Origin: Elephas maximus indicus
Lineage: Eukaryota; Chordata; Mammalia; Proboscidea; Elephantidae
NCBI RefSeq assembly: GCF_024166365.1
Contig: NC_064832.1
Location: forward strand, 39,832,249-39,896,248
Direction of reading: 5' to 3'
DNA: 64,000 nucleotides
The position numbers and the translations under genes are program-made. How positions within the stretch are numbered: the stretch's first letter is position 1; the number at the start of each line of letters is the position of its first letter. Below the pieces are notes generated by a model that searched no databases, was not told where the DNA came from, and worked only from the letters and a program-made list of their open reading frames with translations. Below are positions 43,108-55,393 of this stretch, one piece after another.

Positions 43108-45200
43108 GTGCAAGTTTGAGGGGGCCGGGAAGGGGTAGTGGGGATTGCTGCTGGAGTTGCTAACCCCCAGACCCTTGCCATCCCTGGGGAGGGCTGTGAG
43201 GCCCTCGTTTGGAACCCATGGCTCAAGATGAAGTCCCTCTTCCACACTGAGACGAGACCCAGAAAGGAGCCTGGACCCAGGGCTTTTTGGTTTCTTGAGT
43301 GAGAACTTTCTCCTTTTTCTCACAATCTCCTCCTTTGCTTGGCAGACCAAACCAAACCATAAGCCACAGCATTCTCATTCATGAAGCCCCATGTGAGTCA
43401 TCCCCACAAACCACTCTAGTATCCAAGTGCTATGAAGGGTAATCTCTGGGGTGGGAGAAATTGCTCAATAATGAAAAAAATCTAATGGAAAAATATCCTC
43501 AGAATCTGGGCCCCTGTCTTGCAGCCACTCTGGAGAAAGCCATGTGCCAAGGCAGCCAGTGGCAAGCGGCTTCATGCCCCTGGGGTGTGAGTGTGTGTGC
43601 TGGTCTGCCTCTGCCATTGCAGGGACTGGGTGAGATTACAGACAGAGCCCCCCGTCACAGCCAGGCCCTCCACAATCTTGCCACTAGTTCTGTCCTTGCA
43701 TACACATCTCCCGCACTCCTCAAAAGAGCTGCCCTGGGATCTAGGAGTCCACTCACCAACAATGAGGAGTCTCCCTCAGAAGGACCCACCCAGAAAAATT
43801 AGAACCCAGGGAAGGGGCCCAGGCAAGCCTTGGAAGAAAGCTTGGGGCCAGCTGGGCAAGGGACCTCAGGGGCCCAATACTTGGAACGTGTTCTAGAAGG
43901 GCAGGTGCAGTTTCCGAATGAGCACATCCTTTGGTCCTCCAGATTCCTCATCCCATGGGTTGGGGTGCAGCTGGAAGAGAGCCAGAGCATCATTCTGTAA
44001 AACAAGACCCTAAGCAGGGGCCCCAGTTGCCGGGTTCTAACAGCGAAGCCGTGTGTGGGAGAGTGCGTGTTGTGTGTGTGTTCAATAGTGTTCGGTCACT
44101 TTATTCTAAGGATATAGAGCCTCTAGCTCACTAATTCCATCTGCACCTCCGTCCATTCTGCTACTTGGCACATTTATTGAGGGTCTTTTTCCCAGCAAAA
44201 TTGAATTCCAGAAAACTGTAATTTGTTTCTCACTTCTGGTGATCTTTTTCTTCTCTTGGGTAAGCTAACCTCCTCCATCTCTCTGAACATACTAATTATA
44301 TTTACTTCACATAGATTCTTCTGTTTCAGCTATTGACTATATTTTTCTCATATTTATTTCAAGGTTTTTTTGTTGTTTGTTTTCTAGAGATTAGCTCTAT
44401 TTCCTTAGGAGTTAGTTCTCCTATTGGGTGCAGGTGTTCGTTTTCATACTGTTGCTTTTCCTCAAATATTTGGTGATTTTTGGCTATGTTTCTATACTAT
44501 CTGCAAGCCTAGATAAAACAGATGTATTTCACCTACTCATTTGGCAGCAAATGCAGGTTCCGATTGCAGCAGCTTGCCTTCAGAATTGTGCAGAAGGGGA
44601 ATGGGTTATGAGCCAGATGGAATGTGCAGTTGGCAGCTGATAGCTGCTTCTCCAGCTCTGCGAGCCAGAGCGGGAGTCTCTTAAATCAGAGCTTTCTAGC
44701 AGCTGCACATGGGAGCATTACTCTCTTTTGTTTCTCCTTACGGAAACCTATGTTACTTCCGGCTGTTCTCTACTTCTCTCTAGAGTCCCAACGCTGGGAC
44801 CCTTCCCAAACAGGTCATGACCATTTCTGGAAATTGGTTAGAGCATCTTTGAAGAGGTAACAGGAGAGCTGATACACAGAGATTAAGAAGAATCAGCATA
44901 TAAAAACAGGGAAGAGGAGGAGGAGGGGAGGGGAGCAGAGAACAAGAGAGGAGGGGGGAGCAGAGAAGGAAAGGAGGAGAATATTCCAGGAAGAAGAAGA
45001 GGCATGGATCAGGCAAGAATCATCAATGGATGATTCCAAAATCTAGAGGGAAATTTTGAAGCAGAACGAAGTATTTGCATGGTCTTAAAGCATCCCCACA
45101 CATACTCCTTATTAATTGCATGGGAGAGGGAAAGAAAAGTAATTACACAAGCTTGACAAGATGATCAAAATCATATCAGTAATGAGAGACAAAGGGACAT
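43108..45200. other. intergenic, unrecognised, purine-rich block
   Basis: Two kilobases with little recognisable repeat. 44910-45003 is a near-pure purine tract (GGAAGAGGAGGAGGAGGGG and similar). 44190-44500 is AT-rich and may be an old LINE. The open frames at 43461-44134 have no recognisable protein. Confidence 0.4.
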
Positions 45201-45443
45201 TGTGGGCCTCTAGATGTGATACTGTGAGAAAGGCACAGCCTAATGCAGGCTCCAGCAGAGTATAAATAACCTGAACCTAATCATAAGAAATCATCAGACA
45301 AGCCCAAAATGAGGGATGTTCTGTTAAGGAAAAAAAGAAGATGATTGCACAACTCAAAGGATGGAATCAACGTCACTGAATTGTGCATGTAGTAATGGTT
45401 GAATTGGTGTACGTTCTGCTGTGTATATGTCAACGAAACCAAA

Positions 45444-45606
45444 AAAAAACAAAACCCACTGCCATCGAGTCGATTCTGACTCATATCGACCCTATAGGAC
45501 AGAGTAGGACTGCCCCGTTGAGTTTCCAAGGAGTGCCTGGTGGATTTGAACTGCTGACCTCTTGGTTAGCAGCCATAGCACTTAACCACTACACCACCAC
45601 GGTTTC
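45444..45606 (-). mobile_element. AfroSINE
   Basis: Antisense: CCATCGAGTCGATTCTGACT, GTTTCCAAGGAGTGCCTGG, GGTTAGCAGCCATAGC, ACCACCACGGTTTCC. Confidence 0.92.
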
Positions 45607-45871
45607 CATATTTCAACAACAACAACAAAAATAAAATAATTTATAAAAAAAGAGAGAGAAGGGAGTGTATGCTTCAAAAATGCCAGTGTTATAAAAGACA
45701 AAGAAAATTTATGGAAATAGTTCAGATTAAAGGAGGCCAAAGAGACTAGACAATTAAATGCAATATCTGACCCTAGATTAGATCCTTTGCTAAAGGTGAA
45801 AAAATGCCATAAAAGATGTTTTTGGGTTAACTGATGAAATGTGATCAATAGATTAGATAAAAGTAGTATGT

Positions 45872-46612
45872 CAGATGTCGTCTAGTTGATTCCAACTCAT
45901 AGCCACCCTATGTACAACAGAACAAAACACTGCCCAGTCCTGCACCATCCTCACAATCGTTATATTTGAGCCCATTGTTGCAGCCACTGTGTCAACTCAT
46001 TTTGTTGAGAATCTTCTTCTTTTTTGTTGACCCTCTACTTTACCAAGCACGATGTCCTTCTCCAGGACCTGGTCCCTCCTGATAATATGTCCAAAGTAAA
46101 TGAGACGAAGTCTCACCATCCTTGCTTCTAAGGAGCATTCTGGTTGTACTTCTTCCAGGACAGATTTGTTTGTTCTTCTAGCAGTCAGTGGTATATTCAA
46201 TATTCTTCACCAATACCATAATTCAAAGGTGTCAACTCTTCTTTCGGTCTTCCTTATTCATTGTCCAGCATGTGCATGCATAATGAGGCAACTGAAAATA
46301 CCATGGCTTCGGTCAGGTGCACCTTAGTCCTCAAAGTGGCATCTTTGCCTTTTAACACTTTAAAGAGGTCTTTTTTGCAGCAGATTTGCCCAATGCAATA
46401 AGTCATTTGATTTCTTGACTGCTGCTTCCATGGATGTTGATTATGAATCCAAGTAAAATGAAATCCTTGGCAAATTCAATCTTTTCTCTGTTTATCATGA
46501 TGTTGCTTATTGGTCCAGTTGTGAGGATTTTTGTTTTCTTTATGTTGAAGTGTAATTCATACTGAAGGCTACAGTCTTTGATCTTCATCAGAAGTGTCTT
46601 GAAATTCCTATG
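45872..46612 (-). mobile_element. RTE 3' part
   Basis: About 740 bp antisense, the longest simple RTE 3' copy here. The minus strand at 45997-46200 encodes the C-terminal ECSLEARM and GQQKRRR region; 46403-46645 encodes an upstream part. A sense SINE/RTE tail (46608-46680) abuts its 5' side. Confidence 0.9.
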
Positions 46613-46879
46613 AAGCAATTCTACTCTGCACACGTGGGTTGACATGAGTCAGAATCAGCCCAATAGCCACTAACAACGATGCATACATGCACACATATAC
46701 ATCCAGAGAGTCCAAAAGAGAGAGAAAACAAAGGATAAAGCAAATAGAGTAAAATGTTACCTTTAGGTGAATCTGGATGTTTTTAGGCTATTTTTATTTT
46801 CACAAGTTTTCTGTAAGTTTGAAATTATCTTCAAATAAGAAGTATTTTTAAATGCTACTGAGAATCCAAGCCTGGAGCT

Positions 46880-47330
46880 CTGAAAGAGAACTGGAGTAGA
46901 GACAGAAATTTAGGAGCCATCAGGACATAGATGGTGTTTGAAGTCATGAGAATGAGTGAGTTAATCCAGGAGAATGTCAAAAATAAGAGAAGTTGGCTGG
47001 GACCACGTTCCCAGGAATATCAATGGTCAGAGAGAGTGGAGCAAGAAGACAGACAAGGAGCCATCCGTGAAGGGGAGGGAAACAAGAGGACTGTGGTGTC
47101 ATGAAAACCACGAAAAACAGTGTTTCAAGAAGGAGCAGTTAGCTGTGACAGGTGTTGCTGAGATGTTGCTGAAGATGCAGATACAGATACGACCAACAGA
47201 TGCAGCAAGATGGAGGTCATGGAAAACCTCAGCAAGATTGGCTTCAGTAGAATCATGGTGTTCTTGGAACCAGATTAGAGTGATTCCAAGGATGGACAAA
47301 AGGCAAAGGGAGTAGAGACCGTGAATGTAG
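46880..47330 (+). mobile_element. L2-like segment
   Basis: GACAGAAATTTAGGAGCCAT, GATGGTGTTTGAAGTCATGA and following resemble internal L2. Diverged, and the borders are uncertain. Confidence 0.4.
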
Positions 47331-47564
47331 ATAACTCTCAAGAAATGTGGCTATGAAAGGAAAAGAGAAATGGAGTTTACTTTCTATGTCACTTCAATAC
47401 CATCTGCTATTTATCCTCCAGTAACTTCCTCAATTTTTTGTTTGATAATGATACTCTTTCTTTGAGCACAGTTAAGAATTTATTACTTTTTAAAAGCTTT
47501 CCTGTAATTTCAATTGGGTTTGAAGGAGGAGTAGAAATGTCCCTAGTCCACCCTCTTGAACCAG

Positions 47565-47760
47565 AAGTCTACTAGTTACTTTACATCCGCTGTATCATTA
47601 AATCTTCACAACACTCTCATGAGGAAAATACTATCCTCTTTATTTTTTAAAGATGAGGAACCTGAGGCCCAGAGGGATACAATGTCCAAGAACACACAGC
47701 TAATAAGTAACAGAGCTGGGATTCACATTCAAATTTGTTTGCTGTCAAAATTCACACCCT
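47565..47760 (-). mobile_element. MIR
   Basis: Antisense MIR: CATTAAATCTTCACAACACT, AAAGATGAGGAACCTGAGGC, AACACACAGCTAATAAG, GCTGGGATTCACATTC. Confidence 0.72.
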
Positions 47761-47776
47761 TTTTCACAACATCATC

Positions 47777-48188
47777 TGTTATGGATTGAATTGTGTCCCC
47801 GAAAAATATGTGTTTTAAATCTTAACTTCTATGCTTGTGGTTATAATCCCATTTGGGTATGGATTGTATTTGTTATGTTAATGAGACAGGGTTGGTATAG
47901 GGTGTGTTTTAAGTCAATCTCTTTTGAGATACAAAGGAGATTAAACAAGCAAGTGAAAGAAGCAGAGATGGGGGAAGACAGATGCCAAGCCACAGAAAGA
48001 TCACCCAGGAACAGAAGCTCAAAGAGACAAGGACCTTCCTCCAGAGCCAACAGAGAAAGAAAGCCTTCCTCTAGAGCTGGCACCCTGAATTCAGACTTCT
48101 AGCCTCTTAAATTGTAAGAAAATAAGTTTCTATTTGTTAAAGCCGCCCACTACTATTATTTCTATAGCAGCACTAGATAACTAAGACA
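47777..48188 (+). mobile_element. solo MaLR-like LTR
   Basis: Sense LTR from TGTTATGGATTGAATTGTG to CTAGATAACTAAGACA, 412 bp, shorter than 3363-3871. It has AAAATAAGTTTC where the poly(A) signal lies in other copies. Confidence 0.85.
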
Positions 48189-48717
48189 CCCTCCAAGTAG
48201 GAATATGGAATGGAACATGTTAGTGGGTTTGTGGTAAGTAGTAGAAATTTAGGGTTAAAAAAATCCTAAGGCTCATGCTCTTGACTAATTTTACGATCTT
48301 CAATTTTTTTTTTCTTTTTTTTGCCCACTTCTTATACTTTAGTGAAGTTCCCCTTGAATGTGTCAGCTTTTCTCAGCTTCGGTAAGGGAAAACATCGGAA
48401 GAGGTAGGATTGTATTCTAGAGGATCATCATTTGGGGGCAAACAGACATAAAATTGAGTCTCAGTCTCAGTCCCAGTGTGGTCCTGCGAAATCCTTAATA
48501 TTTTAACTTGCAAAGCAGGTTTTGTAAACATTAGTGCCAATATATGGAAAGCCCTTGGCATTCTAGAGATATTCACCAAATAGAGGCCTCCTCACGAAAC
48601 ATCTTCCTGGTTGGCATACCCCTTGGCAAATGCCTCTTGGTTTTGAATATCCAAAATTGAATGAACACAAGTATCTCTCCAAATAACATTTTTTAAGCTT
48701 TTATAAATTTTATAAAA
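48189..48717. other. intergenic, unrecognised
   Basis: No identifiable repeat or exon. A T-rich run lies at 48305-48321. Confidence 0.4.
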
Positions 48718-48970
48718 TTTCTGCAGGGGGAAATTATATTTGCACCTCTGGAACTCAACACACTCCAAAAAAAAAAACCCACGGTGGTCTAGTCGATTCC
48801 AACTCATAGCGACCCTAGAGGACAGAGTAGAACTGCCCCAGAGAGTTTCCAAGGAGCACCTGGCAGATTCGAACTCCGACCTTTGGTTGGCAGCCATAGC
48901 ACTTAACCACTATGCCACCAGGGTTTCTGCAGGGGAAAATTATGTTCGTACCTCTGGAACTCAACACACT
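48718..48970 (-). mobile_element. AfroSINE between 47-bp direct repeats
   Basis: The antisense SINE occupies 48765-48923. The flanks 48718-48764 and 48924-48970 are the same 47-bp sequence (TTTCTGCAGGGG ... GGAACTCAACACACT) with four transitions. If this is a target-site duplication it is several times longer than the 10-17 bp seen for other SINEs here. Confidence 0.85.
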
Positions 48971-48978
48971 ACATTTTA

Positions 48979-49764
48979 TTTATTTATCTTTCTCTTTTTT
49001 TTAAATTGTACTTCAGATGAAGGTTTACAGAACAAGCTAGTTTCTCATTAAACAGTTAGTACACATATTGTTTTATGACATTGTTTAACAACCCCACGAC
49101 ATGTCACCATTCTTCCTTCTCAACCTTGGGTTCCCTATTTCTAGCTTTTCTGTCTCCTCCTGCCGTCTAGTCCTTGCCCCTGGGCTGTTGTGCCCCTTTA
49201 GTTTTGTTTTGTTTTATGGGCCTGTCTAATCTTTGGCTAAGGGGTAAACCTTGTGAGTGACTTCATGACTGAGCTAAAAGATGTCCGGGGGCCATACTCT
49301 CAGGGTTTCTCCAGTCTCTATAGGGCTAGTAAGTCTGGTCTTTTTTTTTTTTTTTGAGTTAGAATTTTGTTCTACATGTTTCTCCAGCTCTGTCCGGGAC
49401 TGTCTATTGTGATCCCTGTCAGAGCAGTTGGTGGTGGTAGCCAGGCACCACCTAGCTGTACTGGACTCAGTCTGGTGGAGGTCATGGTAGATATGGTCCA
49501 TTAGTCCTTTAGACTAATCTTTCCATTAGTCCCTGAGGGGTAAGATCAGTGAAGTATCTTAGATGGCAGCTCGCAAGCTTTTAAGAGCCCAGACGCTACT
49601 CACCAAAGTAGAACGTAGAACATTTTCTTTATAAACAATGTTATGCCAATTGAGCTAGATGTTCCCGAGACCGTGATCCCCACAGCCCTCAGCCCAGCAA
49701 TTCGGCCCCTTAGGGAGTTTGGATGTGTCTATGGTACTTCCATGACCCTGCCTTGTACAAAGTG
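48979..49764 (-). mobile_element. L1 3' UTR, 5' truncated
   Basis: Antisense L1 between exact 16-bp duplications AACACACTACATTTTA (48963-48978 and 49765-49780). The left one overlaps the end of the 47-bp repeat, so the L1 came after the SINE. Confidence 0.9.
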
Positions 49765-49780
49765 AACACACTACATTTTA

Positions 49781-50027
49781 AGTGAAACAATGTGTCAATA
49801 AAGTCTTGTAAACATTGTAATTAAAAGAACATCAGGAATGTGTGTGGACATATTTGATAAAGAGAGTGGAGTGTCAACAAAGGGAATGCGCCTTTCTGAT
49901 GTTGCCGGTGCTGAGAGGCCAGGAGTTACAGTGTCACTTCGTGCAAAGCAACCATTAACAACCATATTGACTATTGGAATTTTAAGCCATGTTTCCCACC
50001 ACCTGTCTGACAGTCTGTAGTACTGTG
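49781..50027. other. intergenic, possibly RTE 5' flank
   Basis: Sequence up to CTGTCTGACAGTCTGTAGTA may belong to the RTE 5' end that follows, but I cannot fix the border. Confidence 0.3.
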
Positions 50028-50395
50028 GAGGCTTGTGCGTTGCTGTGACACTGGAAGCTATGCCACTGGTATTTTAAATACCACCAGGGTCACCTATGAC
50101 GGACAGATTTCAGTGCAGCTTCAGACTAAGATAAACCAGGAAGAAAGTCCTGGTGATTTATTTCCAAAAATTAGCCAATGAAAACTATGGATCACCACAG
50201 AATATTGTCCTGGACAGTGCTGGGAGATGAGCCCTCTAGGTTAGAAAGCACTCAAAATACACACTGGCCCCAGCAATGGACTGAACCATACCAAGGATTG
50301 TGAGGATGGCACAGGAAAGGCTGGGCAACATTTCCTTCTATTGTACATGGGATCACCATGGATCTGAGCCAACTTGACAGGAACTAACAACAACA
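50028..50395 (+). mobile_element. internally deleted RTE derivative
   Basis: About 370 bp: an RTE 5'-end segment (GTTGCTGTGACACTGGAAGC, CAGCTTCAGACTAAGATAAA, GATGAGCCCTCTAGGTTAG) joined near 50270 directly to the RTE 3' end (CCAAGGATTGTGAGGATGGC, CTATTGTACATGGGATC, (AAC)n). The whole coding region is missing. It resembles the body of the tRNA-Gly SINEs. Confidence 0.72.
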
Positions 50396-51360
50396 ATGAC
50401 AAGCATGTTTTAAGCATTTTACATCCTAACATGATAGTTTATTACTTATATGTGTGTTTTTACTATATTTAATTACATTTAGGAAACTGACTGACAGGTA
50501 TGTCTATTATACTTTTTTCCATTTAAAACGATGGTAACTCTTTCCTGGTTAGTATTTTCACAAAGACAGGAACAGACAACTGACCTTAAGTGGGAAATAG
50601 CTGAGAGACTCAGCACCGTTTCCCCTCACCCCCAGAGGATGGGGGCTGGTACATTAGCCTCAAAAGGATGTCCTAGTAGTCACCTTCTCTCCCTCTGGAG
50701 TTCTTGTGACCTCGTGACTTGTAAGGGGCTACTCATTCCTTTGGTCACCGAATACCTGTACCCACTTCTATGCTTGCGCCTCCCACCCCAACTTGTGAGG
50801 CAGAACCTACCTCTCACTCTGGAAACAAAAAGTGCCTGGCACTGGCTTCTCCAACCCCTTGGCAAGTGGGCAAGGTAAGTGACCTGGACCCTGTCACCTA
50901 CAAGAAGAAGCAGGGTGCATGCACAGTCTAGTCTGCCAATGGGCAGCAGTGATAGTGGTGGCATGCAGGACTCTGTCTCCAGCCCAGCCTCCAATGCCCC
51001 GTGTTGGGGGTATCACCAGTAGGCCTGCAGCAGAGCAAATGTGTCTTCACCAGGTGGGTCTATGGCACGAGCTGAGGTGCTCTACCTGGCTATGGGTGCT
51101 CAGGGCTCCCAGATCTACCATGAGCTGCCCAATGTTCTGTTGATTAATCTCTCTTTGCTTAATCCCTCTTCTTTCTAAGTCTTGCCTTTAGCTAGGGAGA
51201 TGTGAACTGTAAAGAGTTAAACGGCAACACAAGGCCACATGTGAGTTAGTGTCAGAGCCCTCAGGAAACGTGAGCAGCAACGTTCGCTGTAGCACTGTGT
51301 GTAATAGCAAAAAATTGGAGGCAACATAAACATCTATCAGCCAGAAAGTGGATATATGTT
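50396..51360. other. intergenic, unrecognised
   Basis: No recognised repeat. The overlapping frames at 50531-50994 on opposite strands are not supported as coding. Confidence 0.4.
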
Positions 51361-51373
51361 CAGATTAAGCAAA

Positions 51374-51540
51374 CCAAAAAAAAAAAAACTTGTTGCCATC
51401 GAGTCAATTCTGACTCATAGCGACCCTATAGGAGGGAGTATAGCTGCCCCATAGGGTTTCCAAGGAGCGCCTAGTAGATTTGAACTGCCAACCTTTTGGT
51501 TAGCAGCCTGAGCTCTTAACCACTATGCCACCAGTGTTTC
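51374..51540 (-). mobile_element. AfroSINE
   Basis: Antisense copy between 13-bp flanks CAGWTTAAGCAAA (51361-51373 and 51541-51553, one mismatch). Confidence 0.92.
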
Positions 51541-51553
51541 CAGTTTAAGCAAA

Positions 51554-51915
51554 GATATACATATATATTCAGTTTAATATATAATTAGTTGCTTGCAACT
51601 GTGGACACTGACTGACAAGAAGATCTTGTATTTTCTTGGCTAAACAGGGGATTCCTTTATGCCATTTTACCTCCAGTTCTGCCTCATCTGGGGAGATTAA
51701 CTATCCAGTGTCGTTGGCCAATGGCCACCATGGACAGAAGCCTCTTCCAGTGGTCACAGTCTGAGGATATCCCTCAAGAATGACACTGCCTGGTCGCCAT
51801 TTCCCCTTTTCAGGTCCCAAGAAATTGGCCACCTTTCTAGCTATCATGACCAACATGTTCTCACGTGTGTGTGTGCCTGCTTTCCACTTTACCTGGATTC
51901 TGCAAAAAGCCAGCC
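51554..51915. other. intergenic, unrecognised
   Basis: Nothing identifiable. Confidence 0.4.
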
Positions 51916-52522
51916 ATAGTTTCCTAGTGCTGCTGTAACAGAAATACCACACATAGATGGCTTTAAAGAAGAGAAAGTATTTTCCTACAGTTCACAAGGC
52001 TAGAAGCCCAAATTCAGGGCACTGGCTCACTCTCTCTCTGTTGGCTCTGGGCGAAGATCCTTGTCTCTTTCACCTTCTATAGCCCCAGCATTCCTTGGTT
52101 TTTTTGGCAATCTTCATGTGGCATCTACCTTCCCCCTTTTATGTTTGTTACTGTTTCTACTCTGCTGTTTTTATAACTCAGAAGTGATTAGATTTAGAAC
52201 ACACCCTACATTGACATTGCCTCATTAACATAGCAAAGAAAACCCTATTCCCAAACAGGATTACATCTACAGGTATCTTGTTGCCGCCAAATCAGTTCTG
52301 ACACATAACAATCCTATAGGACAGAGTAGAACTGCCCCATTGACTCAATGGCAATGGGTTTACTCTTTACAGAGCAGACTGCTTCATCTTTCTCCCATGG
52401 ATCGACTGGTAAGTTCGAACCACCAACTTTTCACTTAGCAGCCAAGCACTTTAACCACTGTGCCACCATAGGGGTTAGGATTCCAATACATATTTTGGGG
52501 GAACATAATTCAATCCATAACA
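51916..52522 (-). mobile_element. MaLR-like LTR with SINE insertion
   Basis: Antisense LTR (TTTCCTAGTGCTGCTGTAAC to AATTCAATCCATAACA) interrupted by an antisense AfroSINE at 52276-52474. The SINE itself contains a short sense-oriented tail (52343-52366), suggesting a rearranged or doubly hit copy. Confidence 0.8.
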
Positions 52523-53105
52523 CTCACTTTCTCCAGGGACACCTTGGAGCCTGAAGTTTTCTAGCTACTTTGAGGCTGAGGAGATAATGGAGATAAAGGA
52601 AAAGAAGTGGTACAATGTTGAAAATCTTCCCAAAGGATCAAGTCGTTTTGTCTCTTATCTCATTAACTCTGGTTTGCTGTTCTCTGCCATCACCCTGGGC
52701 TGGCACAGGACAATTCAGATCCCACTCCCCAGTAGTCTCCTCAGCCACCCTTGGCACAGAAACCCAAAGTGACAAAAAGGACAGGCCCACATTGAATCCC
52801 TAACCATGACACTGACAAATGCCAAAACCATGTGTTAGAGCCACCCCCTCACCGACATTGTGGGTCTTTTCCTTCATGTATATCTGTGGCTGAAAAGACT
52901 GACGCCTTCCCAGAAGCCTCCCCACACTAATTACATGTGTGGTCTGCTGAGAGAGACTGCCTTGGGGGCTAGGAGGCAGCGAGTGCCAGACAGCAAGAGA
53001 CTCTGTACTTACCTTGCTCCCATGAGTTAAGATTTTCAGACCAGCATTCTCATCTTTTCCAAAGAGCTGTTTTGTCACATGCCTGACCCTGTTGATGAAC
53101 CACAA
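52523..53105. other. intergenic, unrecognised
   Basis: No recognised repeat or exon. Confidence 0.4.
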
Positions 53106-53800
53106 CTTCCTCTGAGATGAGGAAGAGCATAGATTTTGTAATCTGGCTGGGAAAATTTGTGTCTAGCAAGGGCACGAGTAGTTCACATGAGACCAGAACC
53201 ATGCCAATGAAATGTTGCCAAGTAGAAACCCCAGGTTCTACTTGGCACAGCTCATCTCAGCCAATAAGCAAGAGACTGAGGTAGGAGAGTAGAAAGGTAC
53301 CTTTATTTCATTGCGCAAGGAAAAGAGGAGTCAGGGCTGTTGCCACCAAGACTGCTCAGCGAGGGCCAAGAGGAAGGTTACTTTCAAGGCGGTCACAAGT
53401 AGGAAGTTCATACAAGTTACATCAGCAACATTCTTAATCATACTACACAGGTGCAATGGGGTTTGCATATATCTTCATGCACCGCATGTTCAGAAATTGG
53501 TGGTTAAACTCCACCCAGAGGCAGGGAAGTTACTACGTATGAAGTATTTAATGAGCTAAAAGGTTACCCTGAATGTCAGCATGGCACCTGAGCTAGTTTC
53601 TGCCAATTTCCTCTAGTTTTGGGCAGCAGTTAAGGAGAGGGGAAGCAGGATTTTAATATAAAGTTACCAGGCATGCTAAACAAGCTGCTTTAGGGAGTGG
53701 AATTTTCCACAGCCTGGGGACCTCTGTCTTATCAGGGCTACTGATGCCACTTCTAGGGAGCCATCCATATCAACTGTTGATGTCATCACCCACTGGGTCA
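53106..53800 (-). mobile_element. possible ERV LTR
   Basis: TACCTTTATTTCATTGCGCA (53299-53318) is typical of the poly(A)/R region of a retroviral LTR in antisense, and the surrounding DNA is non-coding. The borders and family are not determined. It contains a perfect hairpin at 53216-53247. Confidence 0.35.
53216..53247. repeat. perfect 12-bp inverted repeat
   Basis: TGCCAAGTAGAA and TTCTACTTGGCA separated by 8 bases, an uninterrupted stem. Confidence 0.95.
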
Positions 53801-53817
53801 TCAGCTCTACTGGATGT

Positions 53818-54055
53818 TGTTGCTTTGTTAATTGCCATCAAGTTGGCTCCAGCTCATGGCGACCTTATATATAACAAAAAAAAACACTGCCTGGTCCTGT
53901 GCCATCTTTTTGATAGTTGGCATGTTTGAGTCTATTGTTGTGGCTATCGTGTCAATTCATCTCATTGAGGGCTTCCCTTGTTTCTGCTGACCCTCTACCA
54001 AACATGATGTGTTTTTCTAGCAACTGGTCTTTCCTGATGACATATCCAAACCAAG
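53818..54055 (-). mobile_element. RTE 3' end
   Basis: Antisense: GCCATCAAGTTGGCTCCAGC, ACTGCCTGGTCCTGTGCCAT, ATTGTTGTGGCTATCGTGTC. 5' truncated with small deletions. Confidence 0.85.
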
Positions 54056-55393
54056 TGAGTCAATAAGGGTTCCCTTTTGTTCCCTTCAGTTCTTCTCTTT
54101 CAACCTTCAAATAAAGCATTCCTTAGGGAAAAAAAAAAAAATTTTTTTTTTTTTTAGAAGTACATAATTCTCTTGGGACTAACAAAGAAGAAGAGTAAGG
54201 AGTTGTGATCACTGGAATCTAGACCAACAAAAGGATGTCTTGGGTTGCCCTTTAAGAACTGACTTCTCCAAACAAGATTTTTGTGGTTGTGTTCACCATC
54301 TCCTGGGTCATGGATCTGCTTGTCTTGGTGAGGCTGGTCTATTCCAAAGCTGTGACCTCTTCCCACCCGTGGGGCTGCTCTAAGGAGGCTGAACAGAGGG
54401 AGTTGGAGCAAGATGGAGTCACCCACGAGGCCTGATTTTCTCATTCCTCAGAAGCCAGAACACCACCACCCAATCCAGGCTGCGGGAAACTATCGCTCAA
54501 GGCTAACTTAGCCATCTTCCCACCACGTCCTTTCCCGAGGTTGGGGGTGAGGGTGAATGGCCCTAAAATGCTCTAGCCTCACTGATTCTGACTCCAGAAA
54601 AATGATTTTCCATGTCCCTTTCCCAACCACAAGCCATGGCATTCGAGAGCTGGAAGGCATTAAAGGCTGGTCTCAGCCCCTCATTTTACAGACTGACCCT
54701 ACCCCAGACCTGACTCAAAGGTCAAGCAAAGACTCATTCTGGAATGTGGTATGAAGAACACATTTGGGATTCATATATGGGGCTCCTTGGCCCAGCCTGA
54801 AACCCATCAAGTGGCATAAAGGAGAAAAATAACTGGAAATCTCCCCAAAGCTGACCCTGCAATTCTTCTGAATTCTCCCAGCATGAATCTAGCCAAGTGG
54901 CAAGAATGGATGGGAAACAGACCCGTAAGTCTATTGGTCTTGGAGTCCTGCTCTGAGGCTCACATCCCTGAGAGACACCTAAGCACCCCAATCTCCTCGG
55001 AGTTGCTCAAGCCCTGACATCCATCAAGTGGGGTTCTCAAAAGTAGTCAGTTTCTAAGGAAAATCTGAACCTCGTCTGAACCATCTGGTGGGTCTCTGAC
55101 AACATCTTTTTCAGCTTCCCTGCTATTGAGAAAACACAAAGTCTCTGTTTCTCTCCACTTTAGAAATAGCTAAAGCTCATTCTTTACCCCTAATTCCTAC
55201 CTCTCTTTGACCTCCAGGCTTGCCTCTTCTACAAGGAGCAGACACTAGGCCAAACTAGGGCCCCCATAGTTGGTTTGTGGGAAATGCCAGGTGAGCTGGG
55301 TCAGGTTGTATCCTGGGGGAGGATAGCACAGGAGCCACCACCCTCCATGGAGCCAGGAGGGAACATGCACAGATCATCTATGGTAAGGGAGGT
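54056..55393. other. intergenic, unrecognised
   Basis: Unique-looking DNA with an A13 T14 palindrome (54129-54155). The open frames are unsupported. Confidence 0.4.

Larger units (their letters stand above)
45201..46860 (+). mobile_element. L1M 3' UTR carrying later insertions
   Basis: Old sense L1 end in pieces: 45280-45440 (GAAATCATCAGACAAGCCCA, AATGAGGGATGTTCTGTTA), 45640-45830 (CAATTAAATGCAATATCTGA) and 46735-46860 (AAAATGTTACCTTTAGGTGA, AAGTTTGAAATTATCTTCAA). An antisense AfroSINE and an antisense RTE interrupt it. Confidence 0.65.

Noticed and set aside
44910-45003. Purine-rich tract as a regulatory element
   Set aside because: Simple GGA/GAA-rich low complexity; nothing beyond composition supports a function.
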